A DNA stretch of 64,000 nt from DASQZK01 sp963809925. Its GTDB lineage: Bacteria; Bacteroidota; Bacteroidia; Bacteroidales; GCA-2748055. The stretch spans positions 682,001 through 746,000 of the forward strand of contig CAWELH010000004.1 of assembly GCA_963809925.1 (NCBI GenBank), in the 5' to 3' direction. The notes under the pieces are model-generated. The model saw only the letters and a list, made by a program, of their open reading frames with translations, did not search any database and was not told the origin of the DNA. Below, in pieces: positions 43,638 through 52,771 of the stretch. How positions within the stretch are numbered: the first letter of the stretch is position 1; each line of letters opens with the position of its first letter. Both the position numbers and the translations under genes were made by a program.

Positions 43638-46600
43638 ATGAAAGCTTATACTTCACTGTTCAGAATCCTGATGATCATTTTCACCGGTCTGCTGGTACAG
43701 TTAAATACGATGGCCCAGGATGATTACCCGTTGAAGGTGGTTGTAAACATATATCCGCCCTATCCGTTACGATTATCAGACTTTACATCAGCTGAATCCA
43801 GTGTATTTGTCACCATTACAAATCCTACATCGCAAACCTACCGGGTTGTCCTCACCGGTGTGCTGAAAAATGAAGATACGGAGTTTTATGTAAATACGAC
43901 AACGCCCGGAAAATCATCGCGTTGTTTTGATGTTCCCCCTGGCGGAAGGACATTGACAGGAACAGAACTTGATGATCTTTTCAATCCCGATTTTCTCGAA
44001 TATCACGGAACCACTACACTGGATGTTATTCGCGGGAACCAGGCCCTGCCTCCAGGCCATTACACACTCTGCATCAGGCTTGCTGACTGTGACATACCGG
44101 ATAAATTCCTTTCCCCAATCCCTGAAGAAATGGATGGTTGCGGAATGATGGATATCAGTTATACCGAACCCCCGGAAATCACTTCCCCGCTCTGTGGCGA
44201 AGAAATCGATCCGGCTGCCGGTATCATACCCATAATCTGGAATATTATTCCCCCCGCTGGCGGGCTGGGAAACGTCCGTTACCGGTTTCAGCTTATCCAG
44301 CTTGAACCCCCGGACCGAAATCCGACTGATGCATTCAGATCGTTGCCCATTCTTTTTGAACAGGAAGATATTATGAGCACAAATTTTGAACTACTTCCGG
44401 ATGCAATGGTAACCCTTGAGGAGGGCTATACCTATGCGTTTCGTGTTACGGCCTATGATCCGACCGGTGGTGTTCAGTTCAACAATAGCGGGATGTCGGA
44501 AGTTTGCACCTTCCGTTACGGGCGTGCTCCGGCATCACCTGCCAATCCGCAGATCGTGCCCGAATATCCTGCTGACGGGGATATCATTCCTTTCAGTTAT
44601 TTTCCGCTTATTATCAAATATGAGCCCTACAGCAACGAATATCACCACTTCGATTCCGATCTTTCGATCGTATCACCATCTGGAGCCCTGGACAGTAATC
44701 ATCGTCCGCTTAACTGGCCTCATGGTCCGCTTATTGATCAGCGTACGGCTACCAGTTTTCCTGATCTCACTCAGGAACAGGCACAGTATATAGCCGTCAA
44801 TAAAAATCAGTCTCAGTCGCCGCCCTCCTATACAAAAGGGGTACAATATACGTGGACGACTTCAGTGGATCTGGAATACCGTTCAAGGACCCTTACCGCA
44901 CCCACCGTTTCATCCACTTTCGGGGTAGGTATGGCACCATCGAAACTTTTACTGCCGTATGACGGAGACACCGTCCCGGCAGGAGAGGTGAATTTCAAAT
45001 GGATAACCGCTGATCCGCCTCACAAACTTATGCCCGACTTTTCGATCGTTCAGGCACGTCGAGCCACTGGCCCCGTCTTCTTCAACGGCCTTGTCGATGA
45101 ACGCTGGGTTATGGAGGTATCACGCCACAGGAATTTTGATACCATCATTGATGACATCTCAGGTCGCCTCGGGTATGAGTTTGAGCTCACAAGTGATGAA
45201 AACACCATCAAAGATGAGCTCTACAAGGATGAAGAAGAAATGTTCGCCTATACCGATACCGGTCGGTATTACTGGAGGGTCAGATGGATGAACTCTGCCG
45301 ACAATCCCGCGGATAACAGCTTTTATGCATCAAGCGATACCTTTATGTTCATCATTGTAGCCGGTGCCACACGACCTCCCGAACCGATAACGGAAGCTGA
45401 TACTACAGGAGGTTGTATAAGCGTTTGTGTCACTCCTGAAATAACCGACCGGACGGCACAGGCATCGCTATCTGTGGGTGAATCCCTGAGAATTGGAAAT
45501 TTCACTCTGGAGATATCTACTCTAACCTCCTCCGGAGGAAGCCGGTTTACCGGAGATGGTATCATTCAGATCCCGTTCCTGAATAATGTGAGGATCCAGA
45601 CCGAATTTAGCAATATTCAGTTTAACAGTTCAAGACAGATCTTCAGCGGAGAAGTCAGGGCGAAGGAAGACAGAAGTTTTATAACGGACCATATCTCAAC
45701 CACAATGGGGGATGTGATCTCCATGGATGAAGATGAAGCGAGGAACCTTGAGGGCTTCCTTGAGGATGGTGAACGCCTGGTCAGTTTCTTTGCCGGAACC
45801 AGGGAAATCGGCATGCCGATTGGGATCGATCGTGAGATTGAGGGGAACAAATATACCATCGCCATTACTGAAATGGAATTCACGGCTGAACGCGCGACCA
45901 TCTCTGCTGTCATGAACCTCAATTTCCCGCAAATCGGAAACAAACTCATTGCCTTCGGTGTGACCGATCTGTGCATCAACCCGGGAGGACTGGGAGATGA
46001 GGGCAGACTTTACCTGGCCAGGGACTGGGATCTATTCCAGGACGGTGATACGAAGTTTTCTTTCAAAGGCGCCGAAACAGCCGATACCACTGCATCATGT
46101 TACGTCAGCTGGGACTGCCATGGATTCCTTTGTGCACGAATCCAGGGTGAAGTGACCTTCCCAAGAACTATGCTGGTACCCGACCAGGAAGACGGAACCC
46201 CGGGCGAAGGTTTTGTTACCGGATCTTTTTCACTGAAAGCTTGCCGTGGTAACAATTTCATGGCATCCATAACCATTGATCCATTTCAGGTCGTTGGTGT
46301 TGACGGTTGGGGCTGGGTAGGTTCCAATGCCTGGCTCGATCTTTCCGATCTTGAGAATCCCCCAGGGTTTACTTTCCCTGAGTCGTATGGAGATCCAACC
46401 CTTGCCAGCGGTGACAGCAGAATGAGAAATACCTGGCAGGGATTTTACATGGAAGCGATCGAGATCCGGACTCCAGGACAGTTCGAAGACAATACCGCAT
46501 CCGATCGGGTGGCCTTCGGTGTTCACGATGTCATTATCGATGCAACCGGGATTACGGCTTCATTGCGGGCTACCAATATTCTTCCCATTGAGAGGGGATC

Positions 46601-49600
46601 GTTTGAGGGATGGGGATTGTCGCTCGATACCATCAACATCGATTTTGTATCCAATACTTTCAGAGAGGGAGGAATATCCGGAAAACTGGCTATCCCGGTC
46701 TTTGAGGAAGGTCAAAATCTCAATTACCACATGGCCCTGACGTATCATGAGGATCATCTGAATTATCTATGCCGGGTTTATGCCAGGGATACACTCACTG
46801 TACCGATGTGGGCAGCAAAATTGCATCTGCGTCCCGATTCTGAGATAAGGTTGCAGGTGGGCGATTCAAGTTACGTATCTACCAATCTGAGCGGTGATGT
46901 AAGTATTACAGGAGAGGTTGGAAATGAGACATCATCGATTCCAGGTGTAGATTTCAGGGGCATTGTATTCGAAGGGCTGAAGCTTTCTACATCCGATCCT
47001 CATTTTGATATCGACAGCGTGTATTTTTCAGATGCCAGCCCACAGAAGAGTGTATCGGGATTTCCTGTAAACGTTCGTAATATTGGGCTGAACCTGGATG
47101 AACTTTCCCGTCCCGGTATTGACTTTGACCTCGAGCTTGTACTTGGTGATTTCAATGCGACCTTTGGATTTGGTGTTTTTGGCCGTCTCAGCTTTGAAGG
47201 TGGAAGCTTTAGTGCAGATTTCGACGGTGTGGATCTGCATTCGATCAGGATCGACCAGACCATCAGTAGTATCCGGCTGATCGGTGAGCTTGATTTTTAT
47301 AATCACGACGCCGAGTATGGTGACGGACTTCGCGGCTACCTCGATGTAACTCTCCCAATGGACCTTAGAGCCAGCCTGACCGTTCAGTTTGGGACCATCC
47401 GGAATTCCATGACGGCAGCCTATGATACGGAAGATTATTTTAACTACTGGTTTGTGGACGGACTTGTAACCATTCCGGGCGGTGTTCCGATTTTCTCAGG
47501 CTTTGGCATTTACGGCTTTGGGGGAGGAGCCTATCATCACATGAGGATTGAAGATACTTCACTGCCATCGGCATCTTCTACATTGGAAGGGGGCTCAGGT
47601 GCAGGGGAGAGCCGTCGCACATCCGTACATTACCACCCCGATTTCCACACCTTCCTCGGATTGAAACTTACGGCTGTTATGGGAACCCAGCCGTCAAGCG
47701 AGGCATTTAACATGGATGCCACGCTGGCTGCGGAATTTACCGATGCCGGAGGACTTTCTTACATTGGGATCTCGGCCGATGGGTATGTCATGGCTTCACT
47801 AAGTGACCGCTCATCTGCAAAAGTTTGGGCTGACGTAAATATTGCCTTTCATATACCGGCGGATGGAAATGCCAATTTCCATGGTGAATTCAATGTGTAT
47901 GCGAATGTATTCGATATTCTGACTGGGGCCGGTAGCGACTACCTGATGGTCAATGCCACCTTCCATGTCGATCGTGACAAATGGTATTTCTATATGGGTC
48001 AGATGCCGGTACCACAACGCGCTGGGCTTAAACTTCACCTGGGCCCGATCGATGCAACTTTGAAGACATACCTGATGGTCGGTTACGATATTCCTTCAGT
48101 TCTGCCTCCTCCCCCTAATGAGATCCGGGAACTGCTGTATGGAAGTGGTGCGGGCCGGCTCGGCACAGAAGGTGCAGTTTCATCACAGCTGGCATCCATG
48201 AACAATTTGGCTTCGCAGGCAGGATATAATTCGGGACAGGGCTTTGCTTTTGGGACGTACTTCGATATGGGTGTAGAAATGGATTTTGCTGTCTTCTATG
48301 CCACTCTGAGGGTCATACTTGGCTTTGATATCAATGTCACGGAGGATAATAACCGCATCTGCTCAGAAACCGGGCTTGCACCCGGAATTAATAACTGGTA
48401 CGCCACCGGGCAGATGTATGCCGGGCTCTTGGGTGAGATGGGCGTCAAGGTCGACTTGTGGTTTATCAAAGGGAAGTTCCCATTTATTAATCTGGGGGCT
48501 GCCATAATGATGAGCGGCGGACTTCCCAACCCCGAATGGTTTACAGGGCGGGCCGGACTTCATTACAGCGTGCTCGACGGCCTCGTGGAAGGACAATGTA
48601 ATTTCAAAGTTGAGGTGGGACAGAAGTGTACGATTCTGAATGCCAATCCATTCAGTGGCATCGCGTTTATCGCCGATATCCGCCCTCAGGATGAGGATAG
48701 TCCGGTAAGCGTATTTGAACAGCCCAGGGTGTCGTTTAACCTGCCCGTGGAACGAATACTTGAATTCCCTGCAGGTACCGATGAAAATCCGACACTAACC
48801 AGGCGCTTTAAGCCGTACATCTCTACCTTCCGGCTGTCAAAAAATGTTGGCTCAGCGGATTCTGTGATTGGGCATTATGAGATGAGTGAGAGGAACAGTA
48901 TTGCTACCTTTGTCTTCGATGAAGCTCTCGAGTCCACCACAAACTATAAAATAACGGTTACTGTGCAGGCCAATGAATATTTCAGGGACGGGTCTATCCG
49001 ACCTGTCATGGAAGGTTCTGAGAGATGGAAGGAGGAACACGAGGTTACCTTTACAACTCAGGAAAGGCCTGCAGTAATCGTACCGGAAAATGTTAAGTTC
49101 ACCTATCCGGTAGAAAACCAACAGTTTTTCCTACAGGGTGAAACGCAGGGTCATAAGGGAATTCTACGGTTTCTCAGTGCCGGTCAAAGTTATCTTTTCT
49201 ATGCAACACAGGAGGGCGAGAGATACACATACGTTGCCAGGTTCAAGCCCATTCCTGACGGAGAGCCGGTCGAAACTCCGCTTGCTTCCCACGGGATGTT
49301 TGTAGATTTCAATCTGCCGGCACTAGATAATAGTAAAATGTACGCTGTGCAACTGATCCGCAGACGGATACCATCTCCCGAAGAACAAACCCGGGCTAGG
49401 CTCGGCGATCTTTCTACGGTCGCTGTCGGGAGCCATAGTCCGACAGCCGTGGCGCTGACCCCTCTTCGCTTCAGTTTTGGTGAGAGCAGTACGACTGTTC
49501 AGCGCTCTGGTGTTTTGCTTCCGGCATCCGTTGTTAACCGGGATGAATTCCTGCTGTATAGTTACTATTTCAAGACCAGCAGATTTAACACCCTGAGAGA

Positions 49601-50486
49601 TAAGTTGGCCACCTCCACGCTAAATGCCCAATACCAGAATATCCTGATCGCTGAGATCTTTAATATTCGTACGGTGATCCCGGAATATTTTGATGACTTT
49701 GAAATTAACGGGCTTTACAAAAACGGAACAGAAGTACTGAAACCAATGCTCGGATTGACAGCACCGTTTACCTACGCTTACCATATGTCAAAACCGGTGC
49801 CATACATCTATACTTTGTCCGACAGGCTGCAACGGTTCTTTGCCTCGCAACCCACACTAAGCATTGGAGATGTATCATCACTGAACAGGCATCACAAAGG
49901 CAGGCCTCCGGTCGATGCTGTCAGTATAGGTCCGGGATTTGTCCAGTCTCCGCTTACGGAATCAGATGTTGAGCGAAGTGTGGGAACAGGAAGCCACGCA
50001 GGGATCAGCAATCCTTATGCAGCACAAATAACGGCTAACCCCGGTATTTCCGGTGTGTTGAACGGCCATTCAACTTCAATCTCCGGAACGACGCGTTCCC
50101 AGGTATCCGCCTTTGCCGCTGTTATTGCCGCTGATCCGTCGAATTTCAGACTGATATACGAGACCAGCAATTACGTCATGCTTGATTTCAATCAGTTTAA
50201 GTCGAGCGTTAGCAGAGTATTATCATCAACCTTTGTTGGTATGCCAATGAATATGAATGCCCTCAGGGCGCACGATCCGGCACTGTTGAATGACCTGAAC
50301 CATCTGCTCCGGATGTCGGCGGGTGAATTCAGGCTTACCGGAGGCCTTTACGGCATCGAATTTACCTATCGCACTCCCACATCATCCGGTGGTCAGCTGC
50401 CGGCTTCAGGTCCCATTATCAGAACATTTAATTACAGCGGATCAATGGCCGAACAGCCCTCACCGGCAAACGGAACGCTCTATTAA
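43638..50486 (+). CDS. Giant secreted TANFOR-domain-type protein
   Basis: 2,282 residues in one intact frame. Signal peptide 1 to about 27 (NTMAQ). The next ~150 residues (VVNIYPPYPLRLSDF, LTGTELDDLFNPDFLEYHG, GHYTLCIRLADC) look like the TANFOR domain, a Bacteroidales-associated N-terminal domain of unknown function. Then fibronectin-like segments (SPLCGEEIDPAAGIIPIIWN), a long middle region of beta-strand repeats (about 620-1500), and a C-terminal region with mixed strands. I see no protease, glycosidase or T9SS CTD motif. There are few cysteines after the first 230 residues. Its size, signal peptide and operon with a barrel, a lipoprotein and an FN3 protein suggest a large cell-surface structure; function unknown. 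Confidence 0.85.
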   Translation: MKAYTSLFRILMIIFTGLLVQLNTMAQDDYPLKVVVNIYPPYPLRLSDFTSAESSVFVTITNPTSQTYRVVLTGVLKNEDTEFYVNTTTPGKSSRCFDVPPGGRTLTGTELDDLFNPDFLEYHGTTTLDVIRGNQALPPGHYTLCIRLADCDIPDKFLSPIPEEMDGCGMMDISYTEPPEITSPLCGEEIDPAAGIIPIIWNIIPPAGGLGNVRYRFQLIQLEPPDRNPTDAFRSLPILFEQEDIMSTNFELLPDAMVTLEEGYTYAFRVTAYDPTGGVQFNNSGMSEVCTFRYGRAPASPANPQIVPEYPADGDIIPFSYFPLIIKYEPYSNEYHHFDSDLSIVSPSGALDSNHRPLNWPHGPLIDQRTATSFPDLTQEQAQYIAVNKNQSQSPPSYTKGVQYTWTTSVDLEYRSRTLTAPTVSSTFGVGMAPSKLLLPYDGDTVPAGEVNFKWITADPPHKLMPDFSIVQARRATGPVFFNGLVDERWVMEVSRHRNFDTIIDDISGRLGYEFELTSDENTIKDELYKDEEEMFAYTDTGRYYWRVRWMNSADNPADNSFYASSDTFMFIIVAGATRPPEPITEADTTGGCISVCVTPEITDRTAQASLSVGESLRIGNFTLEISTLTSSGGSRFTGDGIIQIPFLNNVRIQTEFSNIQFNSSRQIFSGEVRAKEDRSFITDHISTTMGDVISMDEDEARNLEGFLEDGERLVSFFAGTREIGMPIGIDREIEGNKYTIAITEMEFTAERATISAVMNLNFPQIGNKLIAFGVTDLCINPGGLGDEGRLYLARDWDLFQDGDTKFSFKGAETADTTASCYVSWDCHGFLCARIQGEVTFPRTMLVPDQEDGTPGEGFVTGSFSLKACRGNNFMASITIDPFQVVGVDGWGWVGSNAWLDLSDLENPPGFTFPESYGDPTLASGDSRMRNTWQGFYMEAIEIRTPGQFEDNTASDRVAFGVHDVIIDATGITASLRATNILPIERGSFEGWGLSLDTINIDFVSNTFREGGISGKLAIPVFEEGQNLNYHMALTYHEDHLNYLCRVYARDTLTVPMWAAKLHLRPDSEIRLQVGDSSYVSTNLSGDVSITGEVGNETSSIPGVDFRGIVFEGLKLSTSDPHFDIDSVYFSDASPQKSVSGFPVNVRNIGLNLDELSRPGIDFDLELVLGDFNATFGFGVFGRLSFEGGSFSADFDGVDLHSIRIDQTISSIRLIGELDFYNHDAEYGDGLRGYLDVTLPMDLRASLTVQFGTIRNSMTAAYDTEDYFNYWFVDGLVTIPGGVPIFSGFGIYGFGGGAYHHMRIEDTSLPSASSTLEGGSGAGESRRTSVHYHPDFHTFLGLKLTAVMGTQPSSEAFNMDATLAAEFTDAGGLSYIGISADGYVMASLSDRSSAKVWADVNIAFHIPADGNANFHGEFNVYANVFDILTGAGSDYLMVNATFHVDRDKWYFYMGQMPVPQRAGLKLHLGPIDATLKTYLMVGYDIPSVLPPPPNEIRELLYGSGAGRLGTEGAVSSQLASMNNLASQAGYNSGQGFAFGTYFDMGVEMDFAVFYATLRVILGFDINVTEDNNRICSETGLAPGINNWYATGQMYAGLLGEMGVKVDLWFIKGKFPFINLGAAIMMSGGLPNPEWFTGRAGLHYSVLDGLVEGQCNFKVEVGQKCTILNANPFSGIAFIADIRPQDEDSPVSVFEQPRVSFNLPVERILEFPAGTDENPTLTRRFKPYISTFRLSKNVGSADSVIGHYEMSERNSIATFVFDEALESTTNYKITVTVQANEYFRDGSIRPVMEGSERWKEEHEVTFTTQERPAVIVPENVKFTYPVENQQFFLQGETQGHKGILRFLSAGQSYLFYATQEGERYTYVARFKPIPDGEPVETPLASHGMFVDFNLPALDNSKMYAVQLIRRRIPSPEEQTRARLGDLSTVAVGSHSPTAVALTPLRFSFGESSTTVQRSGVLLPASVVNRDEFLLYSYYFKTSRFNTLRDKLATSTLNAQYQNILIAEIFNIRTVIPEYFDDFEINGLYKNGTEVLKPMLGLTAPFTYAYHMSKPVPYIYTLSDRLQRFFASQPTLSIGDVSSLNRHHKGRPPVDAVSIGPGFVQSPLTESDVERSVGTGSHAGISNPYAAQITANPGISGVLNGHSTSISGTTRSQVSAFAAVIAADPSNFRLIYETSNYVMLDFNQFKSSVSRVLSSTFVGMPMNMNALRAHDPALLNDLNHLLRMSAGEFRLTGGLYGIEFTYRTPTSSGGQLPASGPIIRTFNYSGSMAEQPSPANGTLY

Positions 50487-50512
50487 TATGTAAAAGGAAA
50501 CAACCAAAAGAT

Positions 50513-52621
50513 ATGAAATCCAAAACCGTCATTTTCATTCTCCCTCTTCTGGTCATCCTGCTGCAGGCGGAGGGTTATTCCCAAAATGGGAAACAAAAGG
50601 CACAACCTTTTACAGCACAGCTTCAGCTGAGTGCCAAATCATATGGCGACAGTATTGTACTGCGCTGGGCTCCTGATGCACCGGGTGCATGGACAACTGC
50701 AAACAAGTACGGTTATGTGATAGAGCGTACTCTGGTGCCGGATACCGGAAGTTTTGACCCTGCATCATACCGGCAGCTGAATGAGCCGGTTATCAAACCC
50801 TGGCCGCTCGATCAATGGGCAGCTATCGCCGGTGAAAAGTCTGACAACCCTGTTGCCGCCGTCGCAGCGCAGGCTCTATATGGAGAATCGTTCTCAGGAA
50901 GTGGAGCGGGATTTGTGGAAATGGCCGATGAATTTGCAAACCGGTGGTCTTTCGCCTTGCTTGCTGCCGATATGAGTGCAGTCACAGCGGATGCTCTCGG
51001 ACTTCGGTATGTTGACCGTACCATACAACGCGGAAAGACCTACATCTACCGAGTCAGCTGCCCCGTCGACACTTCCGTGTATAAGATTGATGCCGGCTAT
51101 TTTGTCGTGAACAGCGGGGATGTCACAGAAGTTCCTAAACCATTTATAAGCAGAGCCATTGAGACGGAAAACCTGGTGCAGCTTGAGTGGGACAGGGAGT
51201 TCCATGAAGGACTGTTTACCGCTTACTGGATCGAAAGGTCAGACAATAAAGGAAGAAGCTACAAGAAGTTAAATTCAGTTCCTTTTATCAATCCGCAAAA
51301 TGATGTCAGGAAGGAAAGCAATATTATCATTTTTGGGGATTCATTGCAGGAAAATTACAAGCCTTACTGGTACCGGATTGTGGGGATTACCTCATTTGGC
51401 GAAGAAAGCCGGCCCTCAGATCCCATTGTTGCCATGGGCCGTGATAAGACACCACCATCCGCACCGGAGCATTTGAAAGCCACTTCCCTTGGGGGCCCAA
51501 GGATCAGGCTTACCTGGGAGAAAAAGGAAAAGGAAAAAGATCTGAAAGGATTCCTGATCGGAAGAAGTCATACTTCACTGGAAGATTTTGTACCTCTGTT
51601 TGACAAACCTTTGCCACCTTCAACACAGTCATGGACGGATGAGAATGCCGACCCGTCAACGTCGAATTATTATGTTGTTGCTGCCGTTGATACTGCAGGA
51701 AACGGAAGTGTTTCGCTCATTGCCTATGGAATGATCATCGATTCCATACCACCGGCACCTCCGGTTAAACTCACCGGATCCATTGACAGTACAGGAATTG
51801 TCAGAGTCACGTGGTCACTCGGCAGTGAGCCGGATCTGGCCGGCTACATGATTTACTTCGCCAATGACTCTACGCATGTATTTTCGAGTACAACGCCAAA
51901 ACCTGTGCGGGACACAGTTTTCATTGACACCATTTCACTGAAGACCCTGACAAAAAAGATCTATTACAGGGTTAAAGCCGTTGATGTAACCTATAATTAT
52001 TCAGATTTTTCTTCCATCCTCGAATTAAAAAAGCCGGACATTGTCCCACCTTCTTCTCCGGTCATCTCATCCTACAAGATCACCGATTCCGGGATATGGC
52101 TGGAGTGGATCCCGAGTATGAGCAATGATGTGAGCCGGCATATCCTTAGCCGCAAGACGGATGACGGTCCATGGTCAGAATACCGGGATTTTTCGCAGAC
52201 GTCAGGAGTTCATACCTTCACCGACACAAGCCTCGTCGCGGGATCAGAGTACAGCTATCGATTACGGGCGGAAGATGAATCGGGAAATCTGTCGCCTCTT
52301 TCTATGGAATTCACGCTCAAATTTACAGGCAGCCCGGTTATGGTAGCCGTCAATAACATTTTTGCCACGCTTTCGGATGATCAGCGAGGGATACTGGTGA
52401 ACTGGAACTACCCGGTGGAAGGAGATTACCGGTATGTGGTTTACCGGGCTGTGAATGGAGGGAACTTTCAGACGATCGGATCCGTCGACAGGCCTAAAAA
52501 CACCTATTCCGACAAAAACATTCATAAAGGGCTGATGTACGAATACCAGGTAAGGGCATTTTACAAGAACGGGAAGAAGTCGGCGCTGGGGAAAGTGGCC
52601 GGTGTGAAAGTTCCTGAGTGA
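50513..52621 (+). CDS. Secreted fibronectin type III repeat protein
   Basis: 702 residues. Signal peptide 1-24 (AEGYSQ). About four fibronectin type III-like domains follow from residue ~200, with DKTPPSAPEHLKA, DSIPPAPPVKLTG and DIVPPSSPVISSY at the starts and YYRVKAVD/YSYRLRAED-type G strands. The first ~190 residues form a less clear domain with an IYRVSCP strand. No C-terminal sorting domain is visible. Last gene of the four-gene operon, 26 nt after the TANFOR protein. Probably a binding partner or scaffold; inferred from context only. Confidence 0.85.
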   Translation: MKSKTVIFILPLLVILLQAEGYSQNGKQKAQPFTAQLQLSAKSYGDSIVLRWAPDAPGAWTTANKYGYVIERTLVPDTGSFDPASYRQLNEPVIKPWPLDQWAAIAGEKSDNPVAAVAAQALYGESFSGSGAGFVEMADEFANRWSFALLAADMSAVTADALGLRYVDRTIQRGKTYIYRVSCPVDTSVYKIDAGYFVVNSGDVTEVPKPFISRAIETENLVQLEWDREFHEGLFTAYWIERSDNKGRSYKKLNSVPFINPQNDVRKESNIIIFGDSLQENYKPYWYRIVGITSFGEESRPSDPIVAMGRDKTPPSAPEHLKATSLGGPRIRLTWEKKEKEKDLKGFLIGRSHTSLEDFVPLFDKPLPPSTQSWTDENADPSTSNYYVVAAVDTAGNGSVSLIAYGMIIDSIPPAPPVKLTGSIDSTGIVRVTWSLGSEPDLAGYMIYFANDSTHVFSSTTPKPVRDTVFIDTISLKTLTKKIYYRVKAVDVTYNYSDFSSILELKKPDIVPPSSPVISSYKITDSGIWLEWIPSMSNDVSRHILSRKTDDGPWSEYRDFSQTSGVHTFTDTSLVAGSEYSYRLRAEDESGNLSPLSMEFTLKFTGSPVMVAVNNIFATLSDDQRGILVNWNYPVEGDYRYVVYRAVNGGNFQTIGSVDRPKNTYSDKNIHKGLMYEYQVRAFYKNGKKSALGKVAGVKVPE

Positions 52622-52742
52622 AAGTGCGTCGGTAGAAAAGAGTAAAAGCGGGGATTCTGGTACCAGGAAATATTTGATAGTTTATCATTAAACATGTTTG
52701 ATAAAACAGAGCGTAATTTGCTTTTTTGGAGTATCTATCTCA

Positions 52743-52750
52743 TATCTTTG
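52743..52750 (+). promoter_or_regulatory. Bacteroidota promoter of the antiporter gene
   Basis: TATCTTTG, an exact TAnnTTTG match, 21 nt before the ATG at 52772. A TTTG at 52717-52720 lies 22 nt upstream and fits the -33 element. The best-formed pair of boxes in the window. Confidence 0.6.
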
Positions 52751-52771
52751 GATTTCAAATTAAGAACCTAG

